A stretch of 64,000 nucleotides of DNA. Source: Elgaria multicarinata webbii. Lineage: Eukaryota > Chordata > Lepidosauria > Squamata > Anguidae. The notes below the pieces were generated by a model. It was given only the letters and a program-made list of their open reading frames with translations. It was not told where the DNA came from and ran no database searches. Positions 12,180 through 25,200 of the stretch are shown in pieces. The stretch is taken from assembly GCF_023053635.1 (NCBI RefSeq), contig NC_086175.1, forward strand, positions 121,966,740 to 122,030,739, read 5' to 3'. The stretch's first letter is position 1, and each line of letters begins with the position of its first letter. Position numbers and translations under genes: made by a program.

Positions 12180-12670
12180 CAGTACTAGTGATAGTTATAT
12201 TCCCCCAATCTGGAGACACTGAGCGTCATCACACAGGGGGAAAACGCATTTGCTTACCGTTGCTTCTCCGCTCATGCATTTGTCCCTCATTACCTCCACT
12301 TTTGAAAGAGGAAGTAAACAATGTGCATGTGGCCCATTCAGTGGGCCGTTTTGATCACGCTGCTTCTCCTGCACACAGCAGGAGATAGTGGGAACTTCAG
12401 TCTTTGAAATAAGTCGGATTTACTGGGATTTTTTTGTGGCACGAAGAAGGCTAGAAGGGACAGGAGGCACGCAGGAGGCAGACGACATCATGCGAGGGGC
12501 TTGTGAAAATCCGTGAGGGCCCTGCAACAAGCATGGAATTAAATTGCTCATCTGATGGAGCTGATAGATCAAGAATCCCTATATTGTCTTTATGCCACAC
12601 ATTTCCTCAGGGTTTTCTTCTCCTTTTTCTTTCCCACTTCCTTTCCAAGGAGAGAGAGAGAGAGAGATAC
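12180..12670. other. Region upstream of TM4SF-like exon 1
   Basis: No transposon recognised in most of this stretch. It may hold the 5' UTR and promoter of the TM4SF-like gene, but no TATA box or CpG-dense block stands out. TTTCTTTCCCACTTCCTTTCCAAG just before the ATG could be a 3' splice site of a 5' UTR intron. Confidence 0.3.
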
Positions 12671-12673
12671 ATG

Positions 12674-12847
12674 ATGTGTACCAGCGGAAAGTGCTCCAAA
12701 TGCATTGGGATTGCTCTTTTTCCTCTTGCTATCTGTGCTATTATCTCTAATCTCCTCCTCTACTTCCCCAATGGAGAAGTGTTGGAACCCCGCAAGATCA
12801 CTGACCTGGTCTGGTTTTTCCATGGCATTCTGGGAGCTGGAATACTG
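12674..12847 (+). CDS. TM4SF-like exon 1 (residues 1-58)
   Basis: Carries the start, the CxxC-like pair C7/C10, the first membrane segment, the LLYFPNGE motif and the start of the second segment. It ends in phase 0 at GTAAGA (12848). The 40 bases before the ATG hold a short GA repeat; the 5' UTR limit cannot be seen. Confidence 0.88.
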
Positions 12848-15800
12848 GTAAGAAAAAATATTCATTGTTGCAATGCGTATTCCAATGAGTTGTAGAAAGT
12901 TAGATCTACTTAAATATCTTTATCTGTTTTAGACTGTTTTAATTCTCATAGCTCCCGTCACTCCTCTGTCAAAGTTTGCTGAGAATTCTGGTCCAAATAT
13001 CCTTTGTCCTACTCACAGAACTACAGTTCCCAGCATTCCCTGGGGGAGAGAGAGGGAATAACTATTAATCCAGTATGTGACTCAGATGCACCAAAGTTTA
13101 TTTATTTCGCCTTTTTTAAAAACAACAACAGTTAGATATTGACTTGATTTAAGGTTTGCAGAAGCCAATATGTTTATATGTTTTTAGGGCATTCAGTTTA
13201 ATAGCGGGGCACTTTTAAATGGGATGCACTAATAGAAGTATAGCTTCCAAATCGCATGAGGTACTGGTTCCCCTCGATTCGGCACTGGTTAGGCCTCATC
13301 TTGAGTATTGTGTGTCCAGTTCTGGGCTCCACAATTCAAGAAGGATGCAGATAAGCTGGAGGTGGTTCAGAGGATGATCAGGGGTCTGGAAATAAAGCCC
13401 TATGAGGGGAGACTGCAAGAAGTGGGCATGTTTAGCCTCAAGAAGAGAAGACTGAGGAGAAACATGATAGCACTCTTCAATTACTTCAAAGGTTGACGCA
13501 CAGAGTACAGCCAGGATCTCTTCTTGATCATTCCAGAGCGCAGGACATGGAATAATGGGCTCAAGTTACAGGAAGCCAGATTCTGGCTGGACATCAGGAA
13601 AAACTTCCTGACTGGTAGACCAGTATGACAATGGAACCAATGACCTAGGGAAGTAGTGGGTTCTCCCATGCTAGAGGCATTCAAGATGTTGCTGGGCAAC
13701 CATCTGTCAGGTATACTTTAAGGTAGATTCCTGCATTGAGCAGGGGTTTGGACTCAATGGCCTCATAGGCTCCTTCCAACTCTGCTATTCTATGATTCTA
13801 TGAAATGCATTCCTTTAAAAGGAAGGAAGGAAGGAAGGAAGGAAGGAAGGAAGGAAGGAAGGAAGGAAGGAAGAAAAGGAGGAATTAAGTCAGTGGTGCT
13901 ATCAGGGTAGAACTTTGGGGCAGAATTCCAGGGCCCCACTCAGCAGAATAGGCAGGAGAGCAAGGCTGGATTAACAGATTTTGAAATAAATGAATACATA
14001 GCACCTCGGTTCCCACAACATGCTAACCCACACTCATTGGCTGAATATGAGTTGTTTGTTGAACTGTAGGTTAGCATGTTGTCCAAACACTGGACATTTT
14101 TTTCAGGGTGGCTTGTTAACCATGCAATACGACTTGTTAGCCACTCTGAACAACTCAACAAGTAACCTTGGGTTCTCAAGGTGGCTTGTTTGATAAAAAA
14201 TAAGCCACACTGCATGGTTAACAAGCCACTCTGCAAAAATGTCCTGGGTTCGGACAACATGTTAACCAACGGTTCAACAACAACACTCAACCACTGAGTG
14301 TGGGTTAGCGTGGGAACGCAGCCACTGTCATCATCATCATCATCATTATTATTATTATTATTATTATTATTTCTCACCCACCTCTCCATTTTGAATGAGG
14401 CGGGGAACAACAGTAAATATAAAATACATAAAACTGAATTAAAACATAATATACATTGTTAAAACATCCTAAAAACATTCTGAAAACATATTAAAATTCC
14501 ACTAGATAGGCCTGCAGGAAGAGATGAGTCTTTATAGCTTTTTTGAATGATAATAGACTGTTAAGTTGACGATTCTCCTCCGGCAGGCCATTCCACAGTC
14601 TGGGAGCAGCAGAAGAAAAGGTCCTCTGGGTAATACTTGTCAGCATAACATTGACTGACTGAAGTAGATTCTTCTCAGAGGACCTGAGTGTGGGGGGCGG
14701 ATTTTATAGTAGAAGGCAATACTGCAGGTAACTTGGACCTAAACCATGTAGGACTTTAAAGGTGATAACCAACACTTTATACTTCGCCCGGAAACTAATT
14801 GGCAGCCAGTGAAGAGATTTTAAAACTGGTGTAATGTGGTCACCCCTAGGTGTACTGGTGACCAGCTTGAATGCCATATTTTAACTAGTTGAAGTTTCTG
14901 GACTAGGCACTATGCGCTCTATGTAGAGAAGTCGAGCCTCAAAGCCTTGATCATAAGACCATGACATCCAGCGTCCAAAATTACCAAACTGCACTACCAA
15001 AGATATAAACAAAAAAAGAAGTGTTGTTTATAGTCTCGTTCTGAATATTACTTTTTGTGAAAGATCTAAATAGAAAGAGCCTGAGGTCATGTTGACTGGC
15101 GTCACACATTCACACAAAGAACAGTGAGGGGGAAGGAGTATCCATCGATCTTCCAAACTATGACAACAGCACTCTGAGAGTAGTTATTGACCCTTAATGC
15201 AATACTTCAATTGCAGTCTGTTTATATCCTGTGAAATGGTATGCACATTTGCGCTGGCAATTTACCGCTGGTTCATTCCTGCAACTACTGTTGTACCATT
15301 TGCACTTGAACGCCACCCATCCAGTGTCCAATAAGTGCTAATGGTTTACTGCTATGTCTGCAGGGATCCTTAAAAAGATTAATACTTCTCAAGATGCTCA
15401 GCATAAGCTCTTGCCTCTGAATTCATGGAGTGGAGGGCAGCATCCCTTGAACAGACAACAAATTATAATCTGGTAGTGAGTGTATGCACACTACATCCAA
15501 AAAAAAACCCTTGATGCAATTTCAGAACAGTGGATCAAATAACTGAACTGCCAGTTACCGGTACCCTTATTTAGTTTTCAAGGCTATTTTGGCTCCAGTG
15601 TGTTATCATTGAGGCTTTTTTGGAGCTGGTGTACTACTGTAGTAGAAGTTGGAAAAATGAAATATTAAAGTTGGCCTCTCCATCTTACAATCTATGATAG
15701 CCTTGTTTAAAGTTTAATAGAAGGTAATTATTGTTGGCCACGGTATTAATTTAAACCAATTAATTGTTTAATGTTTAAAAGCACCTGGTTAGTAGACTAA

Positions 15801-16144
15801 AAACTCTTTAAATGGTGACACACCTCAAATATGTACAGTTTTAAGATGACCTTAAAAACAGATGCATGAAGGTTTTGTAAATTTGAAATGTTTAAAAAGG
15901 AAACATGAGTCACATCATCAATAATAACAAGGGCTTGCAATTCCCAGGTCAATCCGAGAGTTGAACCAGAGGCTGTCTGCTGCACCACTGAGAACATCTC
16001 GTGTCTATTATGCTAGCATCCTGGCAAAGTTTCATTTTATTTGCAAAAGACAGAGAGAATTGCCAGTACTTTAAAAGAGAGAGAGACAAAACAAATGAGC
16101 TTCATCCTTTGTGGCAAGCACATGTCCTTGGAATGAGTCTAGGC

Positions 16145-16214
<70 letters not shown>

Positions 16215-19200
16215 CAGAGACAGAGACAGAGAGACAGAGAGACAGAGAGACAGAGAGCTTGGCTTCCCAGAACATATTAGAACAGAACAGTTACCTAGAG
16301 GTTGTGGGCTCTCCCACACTAGAGGCCTTTAAGAGGCAGCTGGACAACCATCTGTCAGGGATGCTTTAGGGTGGATTCCTGCATTGAGCAGGGGGTTGGA
16401 CTCGATGGCCTTGTAGGCCCCTTCCAACTCTGCTATTCTATGATTCTATAAGAAGAACCATGTTAGTCCAGCATTCTATTGACTAAGGCCATAGCTAGAT
16501 GAGGCTTTATCCCAGGGTGATCCCCGGGATCGTCCCTGTGCGTCCACATGATGCACAGGGGATCCCGGGATCAGGGAAGGATGATCCCTCCCTTGCTCCA
16601 GGATCTTGCCCTCCCCATTGGCCCTGGTTTTTCCACGGTCCCGGGCTGAGCCCAAGACCGTGTAACATGTGGCCAAGTGCCGCAGGTTGAATCGGCTCCA
16701 CGCAATTCCTCGCAAGGAGCCGGGGGCTGCGCACGCAGCGCAGCGCTCCTCAAGAGTGCTGCGCCCATCAGGGGTAGGGTGTGGGGAGCAGGGAAAGTAA
16801 TTTAAATTAAAAAAACCCACTTACCTTATGCGCACGAGAGTTCGTGCGCTGCTGGCCCTTTAATAATAATTTTAAAAATGGCAGGCGTGACGCCTCTCCT
16901 TCTAAGTGTGTCGTGTGTAAACAGAGGAGGAATCTCGTGCTAAACACAACGTGAGACCTTCCGTCCTCCACCGTGGGCTACCAGGTAGGTCTAGCTAAGG
17001 CTGCAGTGTCCAACCAACTACCCATGGGAAGCCCACAAGCAGGACATGAGTGCAATAGCACCCTCCTACTCATGTTCCCCAGCAAGTGGTATACAGAGGC
17101 ATACTGCATTGGGCAGCAGGAATTAGTTGGATAGGAAGTACAATAGTTGACTTCAGACATTCCAAAAGAGGAAGTGTAAGTGAGCTGCTGCACTTAATTT
17201 GCCTACCCTCGTTTAGGATGAAGTTGAGTCTTCGCTTCAGCTCCAAGTCTCTGTTTGGAGATGAGGTGTGGTGCACACAAGTGGGAGATGCCTAGCTCGC
17301 TGTCAGGTGTTCTTGACAAGCAAGCAGAATAAATACAGCTTGGAACAGTAGTAACCTTCCCCCTTCTCTGAGGACGCAGGGAGTTACATGGTTTACCCTT
17401 TAGGCTTCATCCCACGTACCTGTTTCCCTCGAATTATCCCCTACAGCACAAAGCTGTTGTTATTGTTGTTGTTGCTAGCTAAATCACACCCCAGGCGGCA
17501 GCGCTCCTAAGATCCTTCGCACACCAGGAAAAGGGTTTATGGGGGGAAATGTAAAAAAATCATAAAAAATCAACAGATGACCCAATCTGATTCAAATTTG
17601 GTATGCTTAGAGCGCTCCTTAATATCTATTACTGTGCCAATTTTGATGTCATTATCTTTAAAAATTATGCAGATGTAAGCATTTGTTTGATTTGAAGCTT
17701 AAAAAGTATCAAATCCTGCTCCTGCGCCCCTAGTGGCTGCTCGGAAAACAACAAATGATTTGCTCCAAAAGTAGTAGCAAAATAGGTCGGGTCTTTTAGC
17801 TTTATAGCATAATTAAAGCAGGATGCATGGGAGTACTTCACAGTCAAAGCAGATTATAAACTGGAAAACTTCAGAGTCCTTTGCACGCAATTCGCAGTGA
17901 TTGCACAGTATAACGCTGGTGCGATAAAGCTCTTTCTCACTCCCATTTTTGCCTCTGAAATGCTTTCATTTGCAATCCATGGTTTCCTGGAGGAGAGTCA
18001 ATGCCCCCTTTCAGATGTAACCTTAAACCATCGTTTAGTGTTACATGAACAAGCAGCAGCAGACCTCAGGTTTGCCCACTCACCTTTCCCTCATCTTTTC
18101 TGGAATTTCCACAAGGAGGAGATTGCAACCACCCGCTTTCAATTTTAAAGTAAGCGGAAAAGTGTGGCCACTTACACGTCACCAAAAAGGAGGACAAAAG
18201 AGGGTGTCAATTAGCATCACATGTGCATGTACTAATTTATAACTATACTTTTAATAGAAATACATCTTACCATAGTGGGGAAGACTGTGACCAGGTGACT
18301 TGTATTCCTGCTCAGTCTGCTGACCAGGTGCTAACTCTTAGTTGGGCAACTTCAAAGCCACCTCTGCTCTCCCTCCTTACGGTTCTTTGACTGTAAAACA
18401 GACTTTGATTTGGTGGCCCATCAAATAGATGACACCTTCAAATAGAGGACTGTCTGCTGTAAAGTAGGACACCTGGCCACCCTAAGAGTTCACTGTTTTG
18501 TATATAGGAAACAGCAACACACACTGAATGTCTTCAAACTCAACAGCTATTTATTATAATTTAATCAAAAAACAGAGAGCAACCTTCTTTGACATGTAAG
18601 GGAACATAAACAACTTAACATTTGCCCTTGGTAACTATGTCAGGATTGTCCAGGAGATTATGCAGGCTCACTGTTCCTAGTGACGTCTGCCAAAAGGGAA
18701 AGCATTTCTTTCTATTTCTCTTACGTAGCCTTCTTTCCTTGGGATAAAGTGGGGGTGGAGCCAGGATTGGGGCCATCTGGAAAACTTTGGAGGACCAGAT
18801 TCAAATGCCAGGGATGCCAGATTTGGTTGTGGGCCTGAAGTTCTACATCCCTAATTTATGCATTCTACTTTCAGTTAATCCTCCCCACTCCAAAAAGAAT
18901 ATGTTTAAAAATAATTACGAAACTGCTATGGGAATTAAGGTTGGGAAGTGCATTGATGACGTTACAGGCACTAGCCAATAGGTGCCTTCTGCTGTTGGCT
19001 GTTTCTCATTCAAACTGAACCACTCTGAAATCCTGCAGGGCTGTTTTTTTTCAGACCCCACTCTGCCACCATATGTTTATAGTGGAAAGAAAAATGTATG
19101 TTTACGTGCAGATCAACAGAGGGGCTCGCAGTTCTAATACTCCTAGTTAGAATGTTACCTCTGTTGTTTACCCTGATGTCCAGAACCTTGTGTGCCTAAA

Positions 19201-22200
19201 CATGAGGTCTGGCCCTACCATTAGACAGGCTGAGGCAGTTCCCTCAGGCGGCAGATGCTGTGAGATGGCAGCAACGTGATGGAGGAGAGAGCTATGTGCC
19301 ACGCAGCCTGTCCTGTGTTCCCTAAACTAGCTTGAGGCCTGCTAGTGTTGAAGAAAGATTCACCTGCCAGTCCAGTAGGCTTTTGTATGAAGAAAGAAGG
19401 GGGGGCATTTTGTTCCTTGCTTCAGACAACAAAATATCTTTAGCCAGCCCTGTTTAACACCCCTATGTTGTCCTCAGCATTAAGCTTCTTTTGGTCTTGA
19501 CAAGGATCCACCCCTGGCACATTTTGCGAGCCCACATAAGGACTACCTTTTTCAATAATTATTTAATGTGTACTTTTTTCAGGTTTTCTTGCCAGCATTA
19601 ATGATGCTCGGTGTAGGTGGAGCAGGATGCTGTGCCAACAAATGTGGGGTAAGCAGTGCATGAAATCTTAAATGGGACATGAAAAGGTGATAAGATGCAA
19701 AAGCATAACAGGCAAGATGGAAGAGGCACATTCCACCACAAACTGAATAGGTTAGGGTGACCATATGGAAAGGAGGACAGGGCTCCTGTATCTTTAACAA
19801 TTGCATAGAAAAGGGAATTTCAGTAGGTGTCATTTGTACATATGGAGAACCTGGTGAAATGCCCTCTTCATCACAGCAGTTAAAGCTACAGGAGCTATAT
19901 TAGAGTGACCAGATTTAAAAGAGGGCAGGGCACCTGCAGCTTTAACTGCTCTGATGAAGAGGAAATTTCACCAGGTTCTCCATATATACAAATGACACCT
20001 GCTGAAATTCCCTTTTCAATACAACTGTTAAAGATACAGGAGTCCTGTCCTCCTTTTCATATGGTCACCCTAGGATAGGTACATCCTGAAAGGTCTTTCC
20101 CTACTCCATTGTTTTATCTGAGGCCTAATCTACACCAAACAGGATATTGCACCATGAGAGCGGTATGAAAGCGGTATATAAAAGGCAGGAGCCACACTTC
20201 AGCTTTATAACGGTATTGAAGTGTACTGACAACTGTTGGGGCCCATTGACATGTACCATACACCACTTTGATAGTGCTATATCCTGCTTGGTGTAGATTA
20301 GGCCTCACAGTGGCCCTGGCCAAGGATTCTATGTTTGGGAGTACGAAACACGGGAGGATGTAGCTCTTGTTGCCCTCAACTCATGGGAGGTGACTTTCAT
20401 CCACCGAAGGTACAGGAGCCCAGTCCTCCTTTTCATATGGTCACCCTAACAAACACACAATAACCTTGATGTAATTTGATGCAGGGGGAGGAGGGAAAAC
20501 AGGGCAGTCCTGGAAGAAAGTACACATTACATAAGGAGAGGATTGCACATGACCCATAGGTGCTGCCCCCACCCTGGCATCACTGAAATTTGCTGCATTT
20601 GGGAGGGGGCAAATAAATATATATATATATTACTGCTGCCATGTTCGGTGATGGAGTCATGGCAGCAGCAGGAATGTGGCAGTCTAGGGGTTCAAAAGTG
20701 GCCCCCCCCGACTCTCCCAAAGTTGTCCACTCTTACATAACATAGAAATGCATGCTGTATACTCTCGATGGCCAGTGTCTGGGGTTTTCCTTTTTAATTA
20801 AAGTAAAAGCTGCTTGGGTAGGGTTCAGGCAGGGAGGAAAGTGTGTGATCTGGAGTGGAGAGACAGCAGAGAAGAGGAGTGCTGCTTAACCCCTTTCCCT
20901 GCCAATTTGATCGCTCCAAATCGCACACACCTCAAACTGCTTTGTCTCCAGTTGTGTGTTTCCCTCTGAAACCAAGTTTTCTTTTCTTGTTCCAGGTGGT
21001 TCTCTCTGTCCTCTTTGCTGCGCTGGGGGCCGCTGGCAGTGCGTATTGCGTGATCGTCTCATCCTTGGGGTTAATCAGTGGTCCTCTCTGCGATATTGGT
21101 GACGAGGTGTACATCTATCCTTTCAGGAATGACACCTTCGTGTGAGCATAATGGAGTGTCCCCGCCCAGCTCCCCAACTTTGCACTTCTGATGTTAGGCT
21201 TTGGTAGACCTTGCAGCAGCACAGACAGAGTTGCTATGTTGCCTGGTTCCCCCTTTTCCAGGTCTTTTGTCTAACCGCCCCACCTACCACCGCTCCATTT
21301 GCTGTAGCATGTAGCAGCAAGCTGGACTCTAGGATTGCAAGTGGATGAAAGAACGGGCAGGTCTGCCTCTCCTCCTGATGTAGCAATAAATATAAATGTA
21401 TTTCATAGAATCATAGAATAGCAGAGTTAGAAGGGACCTACAAGGCCATCGAGTCCAACCCCCTGCTCAATGCAGGAATCCACCCTAAAGCATCCCTGAC
21501 AGATGGTTGTCCAGCTGCCTCTTGAAGGACTCTAGTGTGGGAGAGCCCACAACCTCCCTAGGTAACTGATTCCATTGTCATACTGCTCTAACAGTCAGGA
21601 AGTTTTTCCTGATGTCCAGCTGGAATCTGGCTTCCTTTAACTTGAGCCCGTTATTCCGTGTCCTGCACTCTTGGAGGATCAAGAAGAGATCATGGCCCTG
21701 ATCATTTGATAGTCCTCAATAACAGTGTTGCTGCCAGGTTTGAGAGGGCCCTGAGTCCTGCCTGGTTATGATCTATGGCAGGACTGGGACTCCTGGCCCA
21801 CCTGGAGTCCCAGTTTGGCCCTCTGTGGATGGCCACACTCCTTTTCCCAGACCACTGATTGGTTGGTGGGTTTTGCACAGCCCCCCCCCCTTCTGCCACC
21901 AGAATTGTTATGCAAATTACAAAAAACGGGCACCTCTACACTGTTCCAGCTGTAGATTTTTCTTTTGCATGTTGTTGTTGATTCAAGCAAGAGGCCAGGG
22001 AGCAAAGTGGTGGACTGACTGAGTAGGGAAGGCACAGAGTGGAATTATTGGAAACACAAATGCAGAGAAAAAGAACTAGAGCTAGGGATAGGTAAATCTG
22101 GCATTCCCTGCATTTCAATTTTTTAAATATCAAGTTCTTTCTCTCCCAGATATGAAGAACTTTGCAAATTCTGGTAAATTCTTATAAGAAACAACAACTC

Positions 22201-25200
22201 TGAATTGTTCACCCATCTGCACCAGCCAAATTCAATAGGTGCAGCTATTCCCAGCATGGAGAGGACCTGCTATATAGCTGGAAAAGACGAGGAACCTGTC
22301 AGAAAAAATAGGTTGAAACCCCTAATTCAGCTCTAACATGGTGGTTTAACATGCAGGGATTTAATCCAGACATTTAAGAGCTAAATTCATCCACCCCTAG
22401 GCCTGGATGGATGAATTTGCCCATTTCAGTTTATCAGACATCTGGATGCTTTAAAACTCAAGTTATTTTTGACCCAAATATGGAGAGCTTTGCAAATTAT
22501 GGTAAATTCTTATCACAACCAAGCTGAAATAAAATTCTCACCCAAGAAACTCTAGCTGGGTCATCATTTCACCTGGTGGCAATGGCTAACTCGCTTTACT
22601 AGGAACTGACAACTTGCTTTAGCTGCAGCAGTTCTGGGAAAACTGAAATAGTACTGATTAGCTGTCAGACTCAGCAAATAGTCATTAGAACTGCAGGAAC
22701 CAGTTTGATCTCTTGCTTCTTCCAAACACCAAGAGTGAAAATCTCCCCCTTCCTAAACAGCATTGCAAATTGAAATGTTTTTTCAACTTCATCTACTTGT
22801 TGACATTTTTCTCCCCTATCTAAACCTTAGCACATATCTCCCTCTGTGTTCAAGGTGCCCTGAGTCAACCTTTATCTATTTTCATGTGCCCTTGGATATC
22901 TTCCGTCAAACTTGGAGGATATATAACTATATTTTCTCTTTGTGCAACAGTGAATATACACTCCCTTGAGAGATATGGACGGCATCTGAGCCATATAATC
23001 AAGGATGTCACGCAGTTACAGAAATTTGAGTCAGTTAGTCATGTTTTAGTGGATCATTAACTGATTAATTGATTAAATGAAAATACAATTGCATGTGAGT
23101 AAAACAATAGTGCTTTGTGTTTAGATGATGCACATTTATGTTGTAGAGGAGGCATCACCCCACCCCTTACCAACTTAGGCCTTATCCCACGACAGAGGAG
23201 GGAAGATCTCCCATTGCTTTAACGCGAGATCGCTCCTCCGTTTACACGTGAGGCGTGACGACCTCAGAAGGAGAGGTCGCCATTTTTTTTAAGTGAACGG
23301 AGGGCATGAACGATGGTGCGCAAAAGATTGGTCTTTTTTAAAAAAATAAATGAATTTCCCTGCTCCCCTCCCCACCCTACCCCTGATGGGCGCAGAGCTC
23401 CTGAGAAACACTGTACTCCGTGTGCGGCACTGGGCCACACGTTCCGCAGTCTTGGGATCAGCCCGGGACCGTGGAAAACCTGGGGCCAAAGTGTAGGGCG
23501 AGATCCCAGGGCAAGGGAGGGATCATCCTTCCCTGATCCTGGGATCCCCTGTGCGTCATGTGGATGCATACAGACGATCTCGGGTTTTGCCACGGGATAA
23601 AGCCCCATCTAGCTATGGCCTTAGAAGAGGCATTTCAGGGCCAGGCCAAGACATTTTGAGGAATCAATGATTTTCAAAAGCTGGCAGGTCATGTATCTGT
23701 GCGTGCATGCGCATTGAACTTACCTTGGAGGTGGCGATGGGCATTCCCAGAGATACGTTCTGGCTGAAGCAGACCTCTTTCTGCTGGGGATTACAGGGCC
23801 AAGAATTGTCAGTGGGGAATAGATAATCCATACACCATTTCCAGCAAGGAAAAGGCTCTGGACGGATATCTAAACCCAGCCCCGTGGGAAATGCTGCATT
23901 GCTGAGTCTCTGGGAGGTAGGAAAGGGAATCAGGGGAAGTGCACACAAAAGTACATATGTTGATGAAAATAACATTTAAAAATGCAGTATATTTTAAAAA
24001 ACTGCTCGCAAAAATATGTATAATAGGCAAAACTGCATATCAATATGCATGTTTTAAGAGAAATATGCGCAAAAATGCTTACAAATTTTCATGCAAACTT
24101 TTTTTAAAATCCTCAAAGTTCTTGAAAAATAAGAAAAGGAGAAATAACAACAGACGATGACAGGTCTTTCAAGCTATCTTCAAGTTTCCAAAAAACTCTG
24201 ATCTCTGTACCTAACCTCTGTTCTCCCTTCTCTACTTTCTGGAGCTGGCTAACCTGGTGACCATGCTTGAACTCTAATTCATGGTCCTGGTGGTTCCATG
24301 TGGACTGATGGTCCGATAGGAGTCCACCAGGTGAAGAGCCTTCGGTGTGGTGGCCCCCTTCCTATGGAATTCCCTGCCTTTGGAGATCAGGCAGGTGCCA
24401 ATGTTATGTTGCTTCCGGCGGCTCCTGAAAACGTTGTTTCAGAAAGCTTTTCTTGAATGACTGGCTATGGTTTTACCAGAACCAAAGCTTGTTTCTTTTA
24501 AAAATAGTAATTTTTCATATGGCGTTCTTATTGTCTTATTCTAGCTGTTGTACAGCACTCTGAAATCTTTTGGATGTGGAATGGCGAATAAATAAATAAA
24601 TAAATCTTTTTAAATTGAAAATGTCTAACTGAAACCCATTTCTAACCCCTCCCTTTGTAGAGACAACTATCTGTTTAACCAGACAACCTGGAGCATTTGC
24701 AAAAACCCTGAAAACATTGTCCTTTGGAACATTGTGTTGTTTACTCTCCTGCTGGTCATTGGCACAGCTGAAGCCATCCTCTGCCTCATTCAAGTGGGCA
24801 ATGGGCTCACTGGGGTTGCATGCAGTTCATGCTTGAGGAAAAGAAAGGTGAGTGCTAATCATTTTTTAAAAAAAAAACTTATGGTAACAAAAGAGGCATT
24901 TCGTGTCACAGGCTTGGAACTCATGAAAGAGGCATTTCATGAGTTCCAAGCCTGTGGAACTCATTGGTACAGGATGTAGTGGCTACTACTACACATGGCC
25001 TTTTAGTAGGTCTGGTTAGAGTCAACTGGTGGCTAGAAGGCAAAAGATAACCTTTTAAGACTCTAACTATCAGGTGCTGGAGACTGTGAATGAATATTTC
25101 CACAGCTCCCCTTTTATGAGTCTCCGTAGCACTTATCACAGCTCAGAGTAGCTGATATGGGGCAATCCTATTTTATCCTCACAATAATTTTCAACATGAG

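Noticed and set aside
13940-14410. 156-codon minus-strand frame
   Set aside because: Runs over a triplet microsatellite and a palindromic MITE.
16001-16369. RE/RD-rich protein
   Set aside because: Reading of the GA and GACAGA repeat fused to a CR1 tail.
20996-21145. Continuing TM4SF exon 3 through TTC GTG TGA as a truncated gene
   Set aside because: GTGAGC is a good donor and exon 4 continues in phase with the expected family sequence.
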